A stretch of 64,000 nucleotides of DNA from an uncultured Trichococcus sp. (GCF_963663645.1 NZ_OY760503.1:2113501-2177500), one strand, 5' to 3'; positions 27,353 to 36,005 are shown, numbered from the stretch's first letter. Numbers and translations are program-made. Notes: generated by a model from the letters alone, not told the origin.

Positions 27353-28681
27353 TTGAATGAATTGCCGAAAGAATACGCGGATCTTGTAGAGGTCCATAAC
27401 AGCAAAAAGCCGAAGGAAAAAACAAAAGTATTGTTAGCACTGACAGAAAAAGATGCAGTAAGACCGCTGCTATCTAACCTTGAAAATATCATTATGTTCG
27501 AACCAATGGGGAAAAGCCTTGCCTACAATGAATTCACTCATGAGATATTTTGGCAAGGCGAACCCCTGACGGATTCAAATATAAATGAATTCAGGATGCT
27601 AGTGGATAGAAAGTACCAAGTTAAATTTACGAAAGACGACACATTAGCCGTTATTGAATTAGTTGCCCGGAAGAAGAATACCTTCCATCCGATCAAGCAG
27701 ATGATTGAGGCGCGGCCGTGGGATGGCATACAAAGAGTAGAAACGATATTCATCGAATATCTTGGAGTTGATGAAAACAGCTACACACGAGCAGTGGCCC
27801 GGAAATGGTTAAGCGGAGCCGTTGCGAGAATCTATGAACCAGGCATCAAATTCGAAATGGTGCCGATCATCGCAGGTAAGCAAGGCATCGGTAAAAGCAC
27901 GCTTTTTCAAAAATTAGGCGGCGACTTCTTCACAGATTCCCTCAGATCATTGGGAACCACAAAGGACGATTTTCAGCTTCTTATCGGGACCTGGATCATT
28001 GAGTTAGGCGAACTATCAAGCATGAATACAACCGAAACGGATCAGATAAAGTCTTTCGTGAGTGCCAGGAGTGACAAAATACGGCTTCCATACGCAAAGA
28101 CAACCCAAACATTCAAGCGTACAAGCGTTTTTGCAGGAACGACCAACACGAGCCAGTATTTGAATGATTTGACAGGGAACAGGCGCTTCCTGCCATTGCC
28201 AATCAACCACAAACCGGAGAAGGATGTATTCCAGCTAAAGGACGACACTGTTCAACAGATTTGGGCAGAGGCTTATCAGCTATACAAGAATGGCGAAACG
28301 TTGTTCTTAGATGATATTTTGGATAATGCCATTGCTGATGAGTACCGAGAAGAAGCCACCGAAAAAGGATTGTTCTTTTCTGAAATTGATGAATTTCTGG
28401 ATATGCCAGTTCCTTTAAATTGGGACAGCATGCAGCTTTATGACAAGAGAAGTTATTACAGTCGCTATAAGCTGGATGGCATCACGGATAAAGATTCCAG
28501 GAAGATGGACAAAACGTCCTCGAAAGAGATTGCACAAGTAGTATTCCGTGCTGAAGGTAATGACCGCGGCAGTCGATCGCAGCTTAAAAAGATAACGCTC
28601 TTCATGGACAATCGTGACAGATGGACGAAAAAACCAATCTGGATCAATAAGAAAACCGTTAAGGGCTACGCGAGGGAATAA
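27353..28681 (+). CDS. VapE-family P-loop ATPase/helicase-like replication protein
   Basis: 442 residues from TTG 27353, following GAGAGGGGGTGA; three bases separate it from Prim-Pol. The P-loop is IIAGKQGIGKSTLFQKL near residue 175. Downstream come GTWIIELGELSSMN (Walker B region), the sensor FAGTTNTSQYLNDLTGNRRF and its arginine finger. This is the Virulence-associated protein E family, common in SaPIs and other satellites, with Prim-Pol partners. An iteron-rich candidate origin lies directly downstream, so it is probably the origin-binding helicase. Confidence 0.9.
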   Translation: MNELPKEYADLVEVHNSKKPKEKTKVLLALTEKDAVRPLLSNLENIIMFEPMGKSLAYNEFTHEIFWQGEPLTDSNINEFRMLVDRKYQVKFTKDDTLAVIELVARKKNTFHPIKQMIEARPWDGIQRVETIFIEYLGVDENSYTRAVARKWLSGAVARIYEPGIKFEMVPIIAGKQGIGKSTLFQKLGGDFFTDSLRSLGTTKDDFQLLIGTWIIELGELSSMNTTETDQIKSFVSARSDKIRLPYAKTTQTFKRTSVFAGTTNTSQYLNDLTGNRRFLPLPINHKPEKDVFQLKDDTVQQIWAEAYQLYKNGETLFLDDILDNAIADEYREEATEKGLFFSEIDEFLDMPVPLNWDSMQLYDKRSYYSRYKLDGITDKDSRKMDKTSSKEIAQVVFRAEGNDRGSRSQLKKITLFMDNRDRWTKKPIWINKKTVKGYARE

Positions 28682-28915
28682 AAAGGTAAGGAAGTTAGGA
28701 AACGGTAAGTGCTGAAAACGTTGGTGTATATGGGTTTGTATCACTTTCCTTACCTCTTACCTCTTACGCAAAACTTTTAAATATTATAGGTTGCATGCAT
28801 AGAGCTTTTGCGAAATTAGGTAAGGGTAAGGGATACGCTCAAAACGTTGTAACACCAACGGAAACTAGCATTTTTAAAACCTTACCTCTTACCTTTTTAT
28901 TTTAAATTATCGGGA
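28681..28915. other. Candidate satellite replication origin with iterons
   Basis: GGTAAG occurs in plus orientation at 28685, 28704, 28819 and 28825. CTTACC, its complement, occurs at 28749, 28756, 28881 and 28888, with a one-mismatch copy at 28763. A central AT-rich core (aaaacttttaaatattatag, about 28770-28789) lies between the two halves. A 9-bp inverted pair, cgttggtgt (28719-28727) and acaccaacg (28852-28860), also brackets it. Two iteron sets flanking an AT-rich stretch right after the rep genes is the layout of SaPI origins. No gene fits here. Confidence 0.7.
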
Positions 28916-28932
28916 AAAGGGCCAAAAAAGCG

Positions 28933-29391
28933 ATGCAGGAGAACCATAACAAATGGTTCAAAATAAAAAAGTCAGAGGTGGACGCGCTGGTGAAAGAAAA
29001 GGAGTTAGTCAACTACTATTTGGATCTGGATAAGCATATCCTTGGGCTGGAGAAAAAGTTGAAGCGAAAGCGGCGAAACTTTTACGCCCAAACAATGAAC
29101 AGCTTTGTCACGACAAGTGAAGTGAAAATTTATTCGCAGGATTTCGCAGTCGAAGAAAACGTCGTTGAATTCGTTTATCGGGAAAGTGAAACCCGGAAAC
29201 AGCTCGAAGTCCTCAAATTCAAACGTGACCATCTCATACGCTATCTGAAAGGGCTAGGGCGTAGAGTGAAAAAAATTCCGAAGATTGCCGTATACGAACA
29301 GCTTATGGAAATCGAGGAAGCCGCCGCCCGCCACTTCAATCTGTATGATCCGGATGAGCCTCCGGAAGAATCAGAAGAGGACGAAGGCTAA
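28933..29391 (+). CDS. Hypothetical coiled-coil satellite protein
   Basis: 152 residues after the origin. The N-terminal basic helix (LEKKLKRKRRNFYAQT) and a long charged coil are followed by KGLGRRVKKIPKIAVYEQL and a strongly acidic tail (PDEPPEESEEDEG). The composition suggests a nucleic-acid- or capsid-interacting accessory protein. No family recognised. Confidence 0.65.
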   Translation: MQENHNKWFKIKKSEVDALVKEKELVNYYLDLDKHILGLEKKLKRKRRNFYAQTMNSFVTTSEVKIYSQDFAVEENVVEFVYRESETRKQLEVLKFKRDHLIRYLKGLGRRVKKIPKIAVYEQLMEIEEAAARHFNLYDPDEPPEESEEDEG

Positions 29392-29459
29392 CCAGCGCTG
29401 CATCCATGGAAAAAGACAAATAAGGGCACCTGATGGACGAGGAAGGGGGGTGGGTATAA

Positions 29460-29690
29460 ATGGACTACAGGACAAGGAAGAAGCTGGAAAGGCTGGAGGA
29501 AATCGCTGAGAGAGTGAAGGAGAACGCATATGTCGTTAATCTCTTTGAGGGCGAGTACGACGTTTTAAATGTTGTGAAGGATAAATACCTGGGCGCGATG
29601 AGCTCGAAAGATTTCGAAGCCTGGATGGTTACGATAAAGGAAAGAGAGCCGAACAGCGTCATCATTATAGACGATATACCGTGGGATTAG
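29460..29690 (+). CDS. Hypothetical small satellite protein
   Basis: 76 residues, MDYRTRKKLERLEEIAERVK onward, ending in an acidic hydrophobic NSVIIIDDIPWD. A purine-rich GGAAGGGGGG ribosome site is present. No motif recognised. Confidence 0.6.
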   Translation: MDYRTRKKLERLEEIAERVKENAYVVNLFEGEYDVLNVVKDKYLGAMSSKDFEAWMVTIKEREPNSVIIIDDIPWD

Positions 29691-29747
29691 CAAAATGGCT
29701 TATATGAATGTGAAAACTCACGAATTTGGGCAGATAGGAGGAATTGA

Positions 29748-30116
29748 ATGGCTAAATTAACAGCAAAGCAAGAAAAATTCATCATAGCATTGATGCAGAC
29801 GAACACCGTTGTAGATGCCTGCAAGCAAGCCGGAATAACCAGCAACACCGGACATAAATATCTAAACGATCCAGACTTCAAGCAGGAATATTTAAACGTC
29901 CGGCGCGAAACGATGCAACAGGCGACAAACAAGCTTCAGCAATCGGCGGTGTTGGCAGTTGAAACGCTTGAAAATGTGATGGTAGATGCGGAAAACTCCA
30001 CGCCATCGGCAAGGGTGCAGGCATCGCGGTCCATATTGGAATATGCCTATAGAAGTTTGGAACTGGACGACATGCAGCGGCGTATCGAACAACTGGAAGA
30101 GAGGCTAGGGCAATGA
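29748..30116 (+). CDS. Small-terminase-like DNA-binding protein (TerS-like)
   Basis: 122 residues, ribosome site AGGAGG. The N-terminal helix-turn-helix, LTAKQEKFIIALMQTNTVVD then ACKQAGITSNTGHKYLND, is the homeodomain-like fold at the start of many phage small terminases. The C-terminal half is helical with a coiled coil (DDMQRRIEQLEERLGQ) suited to oligomerisation. In PICIs a satellite TerS redirects the helper's large terminase. No large terminase is present. It overlaps the next gene by four bases (ATGA). A general phage regulator is the alternative. Confidence 0.65.
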   Translation: MAKLTAKQEKFIIALMQTNTVVDACKQAGITSNTGHKYLNDPDFKQEYLNVRRETMQQATNKLQQSAVLAVETLENVMVDAENSTPSARVQASRSILEYAYRSLELDDMQRRIEQLEERLGQ

Positions 30117-30376
30117 CAAGAAGGAAGTCGGAATCAGCGAAACGAATCGCACAACTTGAAAAACAGCTGATCAGTAATGGCGCCGGATCTGATTTATTCG
30201 AAAGGGCGATGGCCGAAGTCATTCAGGAGGCAACCTATGAAGAATTAATCATTGCTGCAGGTTCCGAGAAGAATCGGATCCTGGCAACCGATGCGCAAAT
30301 GGCCGACATGCACGAAGTGTTCAGAAGCAGGGCAGAACAAAAAATCAAACAATTCAAAGACGAAAAGGAGAAATAA
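30113..30376 (+). CDS. Hypothetical protein coupled to the TerS-like gene
   Basis: 87 residues, MTRRKSESAKRIAQLEKQL onward. Basic N-terminus, helical throughout. Its start overlaps the TerS-like stop by four bases, implying joint production and possibly a complex. No family recognised. Confidence 0.65.
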   Translation: MTRRKSESAKRIAQLEKQLISNGAGSDLFERAMAEVIQEATYEELIIAAGSEKNRILATDAQMADMHEVFRSRAEQKIKQFKDEKEK

Positions 30377-30377
30377 T

Positions 30378-31274
30378 ATGATTAACCACGAAGAGGAAAA
30401 AATCCAAGCAGCATACAAAGAGGGCGTAACGGATTCGATGCAATCCCAGGAACTGACAGAACCGGAAACGGCTGTCCTGAATAAGCTTCAAGAGCATTAC
30501 GGCGAAGAAGAAGGCACGTTAGTATTCACGCAAGCCATGGCCGAAGCCGCGGCGGATGCGATCCTAAAGGCCGAATCTTATTTATACAATACCGGCATTG
30601 AAAAGTATGAAAAAGCCGTCAATACTTTAGGCGAACAGGCCCAGGCGTTATCCAATGAATTCAGCGCAAAGAAAGAAGCCATCCTAAACCGTAACGAATA
30701 CACGGACGTAGCGAAAGCCGAGCGATTGAACAATCTGTATGACGAGTACGAAAAGAAGATGAAAGCTGTCATGGGTGAGCAATACACGGCAACGATGCAG
30801 CACCAGAAGGACCGCCGCGAAAAGGCACAGCAAGCACTCGATGGCATCCTGAAAAAAGCGAGCATCAACGATTTTGACGCGAAGGACATGACCTATATCA
30901 CCTACATGCTGGATCATGGGAGCAACGACGAAATTCTGAGCATCCTGAAGGAGTACAAGTTCCACCCGCATCTGCTAAAGATGGTCAATGCCAGGGACAT
31001 GAGGAAACCACTGCAGCATGATGCGAAAGGCCGCCCGATGGATAACCGTTTGAGCATCAAGCACCCGCTGCAGATGATTGCGGATGAACAGCACTACAGA
31101 CCGAATACGAACACGATCAGCGTAGCCCTTGGCGACAGCCGACTACAGCGGACTTTGACCGATATGATCCCGACAGCAGGCATACCGAAAAAAGATGCCT
31201 GGGCTTTCCAAAATTTAGAGGGAACGCAACGGGACAAAAATCTGCGGTTGGATCCGTGGGGAATGCTGTACTGA
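30378..31274 (+). CDS. Hypothetical 298-residue satellite protein, possibly packaging or morphogenesis related
   Basis: ATG 30378 with AAAAGGAG, one base after the previous stop. The first 190 residues are long charged helices (LYNTGIEKYEKAVNTLGEQ, ERLNNLYDEYEKKMKAVM), scaffold-like in character. The C-terminal 100 residues are more globular, with repeated basic and aromatic patches and an end DKNLRLDPWGMLY. No family recognised. The tight linkage to the TerS-like gene suggests a role in DNA packaging or capsid size redirection; that is inference. Confidence 0.7.
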   Translation: MINHEEEKIQAAYKEGVTDSMQSQELTEPETAVLNKLQEHYGEEEGTLVFTQAMAEAAADAILKAESYLYNTGIEKYEKAVNTLGEQAQALSNEFSAKKEAILNRNEYTDVAKAERLNNLYDEYEKKMKAVMGEQYTATMQHQKDRREKAQQALDGILKKASINDFDAKDMTYITYMLDHGSNDEILSILKEYKFHPHLLKMVNARDMRKPLQHDAKGRPMDNRLSIKHPLQMIADEQHYRPNTNTISVALGDSRLQRTLTDMIPTAGIPKKDAWAFQNLEGTQRDKNLRLDPWGMLY

Positions 31275-31299
31275 ATCCGAGCCGGAAGGATGCGAATGA

Positions 31300-31533
31300 A
31301 TGAGGATGAGTGAAAGAATCCGGAACCTGGAACGGAAAACACATATAGAGGTACTGCCGGACCTGATTATCGAGGTATTAGAGGACGGAATGGTAGAAAT
31401 ATATGGGGATAAGGAAGGAGAGAAAGTCCGCATGACCGAAGCGGAATATTCTTCCTGGGCGAAACGGTATCAGAAGAAGCGTGATCCGGTGGATATTACC
31501 ATCGAGATGGGCGAATGGGATTTAGAAGAATAA
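31300..31533 (+). CDS. Hypothetical small satellite protein
   Basis: 77 residues, RIRNLERKTHIEVLPDLIIE then ILEDGMVEIYGD-like beta segment and an acidic C-terminus. A GGAAGGA site lies about 10 bases upstream; a second ATG at 31306 is possible. The 143 bases downstream (31534-31676) hold no gene I can support. Confidence 0.6.
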   Translation: MRMSERIRNLERKTHIEVLPDLIIEVLEDGMVEIYGDKEGEKVRMTEAEYSSWAKRYQKKRDPVDITIEMGEWDLEE

Positions 31534-31676
31534 TTGTCCGTTAATTCGGAGGGTGGGCGGCAGGGAATACTGAGGCATAGTTTTTTGATTTACGGTTTTT
31601 CCTCTTTATCGGGCCGTCGTCGTTGGCATCGGCGGTCTGATAATTTAATAAACTACAAGCGAGGTGCACTTCATAC

Positions 31677-31862
31677 ATGGAATCACCAATTATGACAGCA
31701 AAAGAAGCAGCAAAGTTTTTGCGGGTTTCGATCAATCATCTTTATGCAATGCTGAAATCTGAGGACCCGAATGAGAGAATACCAGCGTTCCGGAGCGGCA
31801 ACAAGTGGTTAATTCATAGAGATGTGCTAGAAGAACGCATCAAGCGCGGGAATAACCTTTAG
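31677..31862 (+). CDS. AlpA/excisionase-type helix-turn-helix protein
   Basis: 61 residues. MTAKEAAKFLRVSINHLYAM then FRSGNKWLIHRDVLEERI is a complete HTH_17 winged-helix domain as in excisionases and AlpA activators. Ribosome site GCGAGGTG. It may act with the integrase or control the late small-gene module that follows. Confidence 0.8.
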   Translation: MESPIMTAKEAAKFLRVSINHLYAMLKSEDPNERIPAFRSGNKWLIHRDVLEERIKRGNNL

Positions 31863-31888
31863 GAAAAAATGTAATCGAGGTGTAATAC

Positions 31889-32071
31889 ATGAATGGAAAA
31901 GTAGTGATATTCGTTTCTGCGCTTCTGGTGTCATCGTTTTGGGTCGCGTTCGTTTCTTTAGTAGCGACTGGGCTATTCGTATTAACCGGAAGTAAAATCG
32001 CTGTAGTGGCAATTTTAGTGGCAATCTTAACGTTTTACATAATTACTTATTACGAAGGGAAAAAGGAGTGA
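31889..32071 (+). CDS. Small two-helix membrane protein
   Basis: 60 residues with ribosome site CGAGGTG. Two hydrophobic helices, VVIFVSALLVSSFWVAFVSL and then SKIAVVAILVAILTFYIITY, joined by a short turn and ending in a charged EGKKE tail. Holin-like in size and topology, but no lysin accompanies it, so a lysis role is not assigned. Confidence 0.6.
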   Translation: MNGKVVIFVSALLVSSFWVAFVSLVATGLFVLTGSKIAVVAILVAILTFYIITYYEGKKE

Positions 32072-32078
32072 GCGAATT

Positions 32079-32288
32079 ATGAAAGTGAATCAAATGACAA
32101 TCAATTTTGCGGGTAAGCCGCTTAACATAGGCGTGGGCATCGATGGTGCGACGAGCATTACAATAGCCGAAGATAAAGCAATCGTACTATACGACGACGG
32201 TGGCGAAATGATCTGGCTGATGCCGTACATTGTGGGCTATAGCTTCAGAATGCCGGAGATTAAGCGCGGCAGCGGCAAAAAGAAGTAA
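32079..32288 (+). CDS. Hypothetical small satellite protein
   Basis: 69 residues, MKVNQMTINFAGKPLNIGVG onward. Beta-rich middle, basic C-terminal tail (RGSGKKK). Starts 8 bases after the membrane protein. No family recognised. Confidence 0.6.
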   Translation: MKVNQMTINFAGKPLNIGVGIDGATSITIAEDKAIVLYDDGGEMIWLMPYIVGYSFRMPEIKRGSGKKK

Positions 32289-32305
32289 AGCAAAGGAGGA
32301 ATAGG

Positions 32306-32461
32306 ATGAGTAACAAAGAATTGAACGAGGGCCAGCTATACATGGTAAAAGATGGCAAGCTGGAACCTGTAGAAAAACCGAAAACGGGCTTCGGAAAAAC
32401 AACTATCAACTGGCAGGACGGAAAGCCAGTAAGTCTGGAAATAAGCTACACGGTCCGTTGA
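32306..32461 (+). CDS. Small phage protein resembling DUF3954
   Basis: 51 residues, ATG 32306 with AGGAGG, stop TGA 32459-32461. The pattern LYMVKDGKLEPVEKPKTGFG then TTINWQDGKPVSLEISYTV resembles DUF3954, a short phage protein of unknown role. It is the last gene before a terminator. Confidence 0.65.
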   Translation: MSNKELNEGQLYMVKDGKLEPVEKPKTGFGKTTINWQDGKPVSLEISYTVR

Positions 32462-32484
32462 ATTGAATAGCTACTGTACAACTC

Positions 32485-32534
32485 AGGGCGTTAGTTAGGT
32501 GATTTTCATCACTTAATTGGCGCCCTTTTTCTTT
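32485..32534 (+). terminator. Terminator upstream of the tape-measure-like gene
   Basis: agggcg (32485-32490) pairs with cgccct (32521-32526), with inner ggtgat/atcac pairing, followed by a run of T. Confidence 0.8.
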
Positions 32535-32608
32535 TCCCTAAAGGAGGTGGTGGAGGTTTTACCGGGTGGGTGGTTGGCATAAAAAAACAGATAGAAAGGA
32601 GAAAAAAT

Positions 32609-35374
32609 ATGGCAGAAACATTTAGTGTAGAGGCTTACCTAAAAGCCTCAGACAAAGGCTTTACTAGTACCTTTAAGGCAGCTACATCCATCGTGAAGGA
32701 TCTGGACAAACAGACCGCAGTATTCACGGACGGATTCGCGGCAAGCATGAAAGTTATCGGGAAAGTGGCTGCTACTGGGGCCGCTGCGTTCGCAACTTTT
32801 GGAATCAAGTCTGCAGCTGAGATATCAGCAATGAATGCTCAGTTTGACCAGGTGTTTGGTGAAATGGAAGGCATGGCAGAAGATGCGGTAGATGGCATGG
32901 CGAAAGAGTTCGGTATCCTTCCGAATCGACTGAAACCCATGTTCTCGCAAACGACATCCAAATTCTTGGGCTTAGGGTTAGATATTGAAGATGCAATGAA
33001 ACAGGCTACGACGGCGACTACTTTAGCCGCGGATGGAGCGGCCTTTTACGATAAATCGCTGGAAGACGTTACATCAGGTCTTAATAGCTTCATTAATGGT
33101 TCATACGAAGCGGGAGAAAATTTAGGGTTGTTTGCAACAGAAACACAAATGGCGGAGTGGGCCTCAGCAAACCTAGGTGCTGAATGGAAAAATCTAGACG
33201 AAGCAGGGAAACAAGTTATCCGCCTGAAGTACGCAGAAGCAATGTATGGCATGGCGGGAGCCACTGGACAAGCGGCGCGTGAATCCATGACGCTGGAGAA
33301 TCAGATGGGCAACGTGATGAGTGCATTCGGCAACTTATCCGCAGCGGTTATGGAGCCAATCATGGAACCGTTGATTGTAGGCTTATCTGAAGTAGCTGGT
33401 TACATGAACGACGCAGCCGAGGACATTCGCTCCTTCAATGGTTATTTGACAGAGCACCAGGACGTTATCAAGGCCACAGCCAGCGTTCTTACGTCGTTTG
33501 TTACGTCGTTAATGGTTTACAACGCCTGGTTATTCTTGACCACAAAGGCTCAAGTGATGGTCGCCGGGAGCGCCGTTATCATGAACGGGGCACAACTGAT
33601 CGCATATAACACTGCCGTTCTATTAGGCACTGCGATGAAGTTCCTATCGAGTCCGATAACCTTAGTCATTATGGCAATCGGATTGCTTGCCGCAGCGTAC
33701 TTCCTGCTGACAGGTAATAGCGAGTACCTGCTTCAAAAAATGGATGCTATGGGCTTCAATATGGAATTGGTCAATGCGGTTGTATCGAAATCACAAGCGA
33801 TTTTCGCAACTGCAGGCGAGTATATCAAGACATTCGCAGGCCGTGCTGTAGAAGCCGGAATCGGGCTGTACAATTCATTCATTGCGTATTTGCCTACTAT
33901 TATCGGATATTTGAAAACGTTCGGAGAGGGCGCAAAAACCGCCTTCGGGTATATCCTGCAATTCATACAGCCGACAATAGACAAGTTTGTAGCCATGTAT
34001 GAGGCGATCAAGACAGCATTTTCTACAGGCAACTTCGAAGGATTAGTGGAGGTTGCGAAATTCATTATCCCTATGATTATCGGGTATTTCCTAGCCGGGA
34101 TTCCAAAAATGATATTGATGGGATATAACCTTTTGAACGCGGTGGCCAAAGGAATGGGGACTACTGTTCCGGCGCTATTGGTTCAGATCATCGGAATTAT
34201 AACGGAGGTCATTACTACAATGATTTCGTTCTTGCCAATGGTCCTCCAGGTAGGGGTAGATTTCCTGCTCGCAATCGTTGACGGCATCATCACGGCACTA
34301 CCATTAATTATCGGAGGAATCTACCTGGTATTGTCCGCACTGATCGAGGCCATAGTGACCTATCTTCCGATGCTCTTAACGGCAGGGGTGACCATCCTGA
34401 CAGGCTTGATTGAGGGGATTGTATCTTTCATCCCGCAACTGATTACTGCAGCGATTTCCATTATATCCGTATTGGCTGAGTCCTTTGTCGGTATGCTTCC
34501 GGTTATCATTCTAGCGGGCATTCAGTTACTCATGGCGCTTTTAGATGGTGTCATGCAAGTATTGCCAAGCTTGATAGGAGCGGGTATTGAAATCATCGTT
34601 GCGTTGGCGGGTGCTTTCATCCAAATGCTGCCGATCATTATTGCAGCGGGTATCCAATTGCTGATTGCCTTAATCGATGGGGTCATCACGGTGCTTCCGC
34701 AGTTGCTTGCCATGGCAATCGATTTGATTATTCAGGTTGCCGCCGCATTCATCGAAATGTTACCACTCATTATCGAGGCTGGGGTGGAAATACTACTGGC
34801 GCTTATTGACGGACTGATTGAAACAATTCCGACTTTGGTCAACGCTTTACCTCAAATCTTCGATGCCATCATCGATGCGTTTGCTGGTGTCGATTGGTGG
34901 GATATCGGGAAAAATATCATTGCAGGGATTGCATCTGGTATTGGTCAAGCTGCAGGCTCCTTGTGGGATGCGGCGAAATCGGTACTTGGTGGATTCAAAG
35001 ACAATGTACTAGCCTTCTTCGGGATCCACTCGCCATCGCTTTGGGGTAAAAACATGGTTGGTATCAACCTGACTAAGGGTATCGGAGTCGGTATTTCAAA
35101 AGGTACAGGCGCGCTGATTAGAACGGCAGTAGGCATGAGCAATTCGCTTGCCAGTGCCATCACTGCTCCGACCGTTGACATTGCGGGAAGCGTAGCGAAA
35201 ACTAACGGCAGCATCAATTCGACTGTTAGCCACACATTCGAAAATATGCTAACGAAACAACCTGCACAAATCATGCTGAACCTCGGAGGCAGAAGCTACA
35301 CCGCCTTTGTGGATGATATTTCAGGCAAACAGAATCAAGTGGCCAAGCTTGAGGAAACGTACTTAGGCGGCTGA
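32609..35374 (+). CDS. Phage tail tape-measure-like protein
   Basis: 921 residues; ATG 32609 with AGAAAGGAG is preferred over a TTG/GTG upstream. The N-terminus (VEAYLKASDKGFTSTFKAA, then KSAAEISAMNAQFDQVFGE) matches the conserved TP901-type tape-measure core, as does EDAMKQATTATTLAADGAAF. Residues about 510-760 are a run of near-repeats of some 38 residues, such as GVITVLPQLL and GIQLLIALIDG, strongly hydrophobic. The C-terminus has FFGIHSPSLWGKNM, common in Firmicute tail proteins. Tape measures set tail length and line the DNA channel. No other tail gene is present, and terminators flank it on both sides, so it is an isolated cargo gene. Confidence 0.88.
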   Translation: MAETFSVEAYLKASDKGFTSTFKAATSIVKDLDKQTAVFTDGFAASMKVIGKVAATGAAAFATFGIKSAAEISAMNAQFDQVFGEMEGMAEDAVDGMAKEFGILPNRLKPMFSQTTSKFLGLGLDIEDAMKQATTATTLAADGAAFYDKSLEDVTSGLNSFINGSYEAGENLGLFATETQMAEWASANLGAEWKNLDEAGKQVIRLKYAEAMYGMAGATGQAARESMTLENQMGNVMSAFGNLSAAVMEPIMEPLIVGLSEVAGYMNDAAEDIRSFNGYLTEHQDVIKATASVLTSFVTSLMVYNAWLFLTTKAQVMVAGSAVIMNGAQLIAYNTAVLLGTAMKFLSSPITLVIMAIGLLAAAYFLLTGNSEYLLQKMDAMGFNMELVNAVVSKSQAIFATAGEYIKTFAGRAVEAGIGLYNSFIAYLPTIIGYLKTFGEGAKTAFGYILQFIQPTIDKFVAMYEAIKTAFSTGNFEGLVEVAKFIIPMIIGYFLAGIPKMILMGYNLLNAVAKGMGTTVPALLVQIIGIITEVITTMISFLPMVLQVGVDFLLAIVDGIITALPLIIGGIYLVLSALIEAIVTYLPMLLTAGVTILTGLIEGIVSFIPQLITAAISIISVLAESFVGMLPVIILAGIQLLMALLDGVMQVLPSLIGAGIEIIVALAGAFIQMLPIIIAAGIQLLIALIDGVITVLPQLLAMAIDLIIQVAAAFIEMLPLIIEAGVEILLALIDGLIETIPTLVNALPQIFDAIIDAFAGVDWWDIGKNIIAGIASGIGQAAGSLWDAAKSVLGGFKDNVLAFFGIHSPSLWGKNMVGINLTKGIGVGISKGTGALIRTAVGMSNSLASAITAPTVDIAGSVAKTNGSINSTVSHTFENMLTKQPAQIMLNLGGRSYTAFVDDISGKQNQVAKLEETYLGG

Positions 35375-35385
35375 TCGTAAATTTG

Positions 35386-35415
35386 AAGGGGGTTGCCGCA
35401 TCGGTGGCCCTTTTT
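35386..35415 (+). terminator. Terminator after the tape-measure-like gene
   Basis: aaggg-gg-gccg pairs with cgg-ggccctt around a cat loop, followed by TTTTT. Confidence 0.75.
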
Positions 35416-35467
35416 AATGAGATGATGAAAGACGCGTATAACCACAGCAGATTATAGGAGGAATAGT

Positions 35468-35944
35468 ATGACAAAATTATCATTGCGGTCATTCCAAGAA
35501 ATAGAAGAAGTGGCAGAAACCGATCAAGAGATAACCTATTTTGTGCAGCTCAGAAAGAAGCCCTCATGTTGTCCGCATTGCGATTCAAGCGCAAAAATGT
35601 ATAAATTAGGACAAGCAAAAACGCAATGGGTTAAGGACGTGCCACAAGGCAATAAACGCGTGAAGCTGCTCGTTTATCGCAAACGTTACCAATGCAGTAG
35701 CTGTGGTGTGCAGTTTTGGGAAAGAATGCAGGATGTGGACCCGAAAAGAAAGATGACAAAGAGGCTAGTTGCGTTCATCCCTGAAGAGGCGCAGTGCACC
35801 CTAGTTGCCCCGACGTCCAAGAAACTAGGGATATGCCAGGGAACCATAAGGCAAGTATGCCGGGACGCAATGACCGACGAGGAGTACAACGATTTGATGG
35901 AGAGAGGCTTTCAAACCAGCGGTAGAAGGAAGCCAAAGGAATAG
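35468..35944 (+). CDS. ISL3-transposase-like zinc and helix-turn-helix protein without catalytic domain
   Basis: 158 residues, ribosome site AGGAGG. Two CxxC pairs, SCCPHCDSS and YQCSSCGVQ, separated by TQWVKDVPQGNKRVKLLVYR, form the zf-ISL3 ribbon found at the N-terminus of ISL3-family transposases. The HTH region (VAPTSKKLGICQGTIRQVCR) follows. The DDE catalytic domain of about 250 residues is absent, and the protein ends cleanly in a basic tail with a normal start. This could be a truncated IS remnant or a domesticated DNA-binding protein; the intact frame and ribosome site favour the second. Confidence 0.7.
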   Translation: MTKLSLRSFQEIEEVAETDQEITYFVQLRKKPSCCPHCDSSAKMYKLGQAKTQWVKDVPQGNKRVKLLVYRKRYQCSSCGVQFWERMQDVDPKRKMTKRLVAFIPEEAQCTLVAPTSKKLGICQGTIRQVCRDAMTDEEYNDLMERGFQTSGRRKPKE

Positions 35945-36005
35945 GGCGCTAAAAGATGCGTGAGGTGTTTCCGTATTATATAATGGTTGAAAAAGCGGTG
36001 AGACC

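Noticed and set aside
31889-32071. Satellite holin
   Set aside because: Topology fits, but there is no endolysin and the gene sits among regulatory small genes, so no lysis role can be supported.
32545-32582. Short glycine-rich reading frame with a strong ribosome site just before the tape-measure gene
   Set aside because: Only 11 codons before a stop in the best frame; more likely a remnant of an upstream tail gene end than a working leader peptide.
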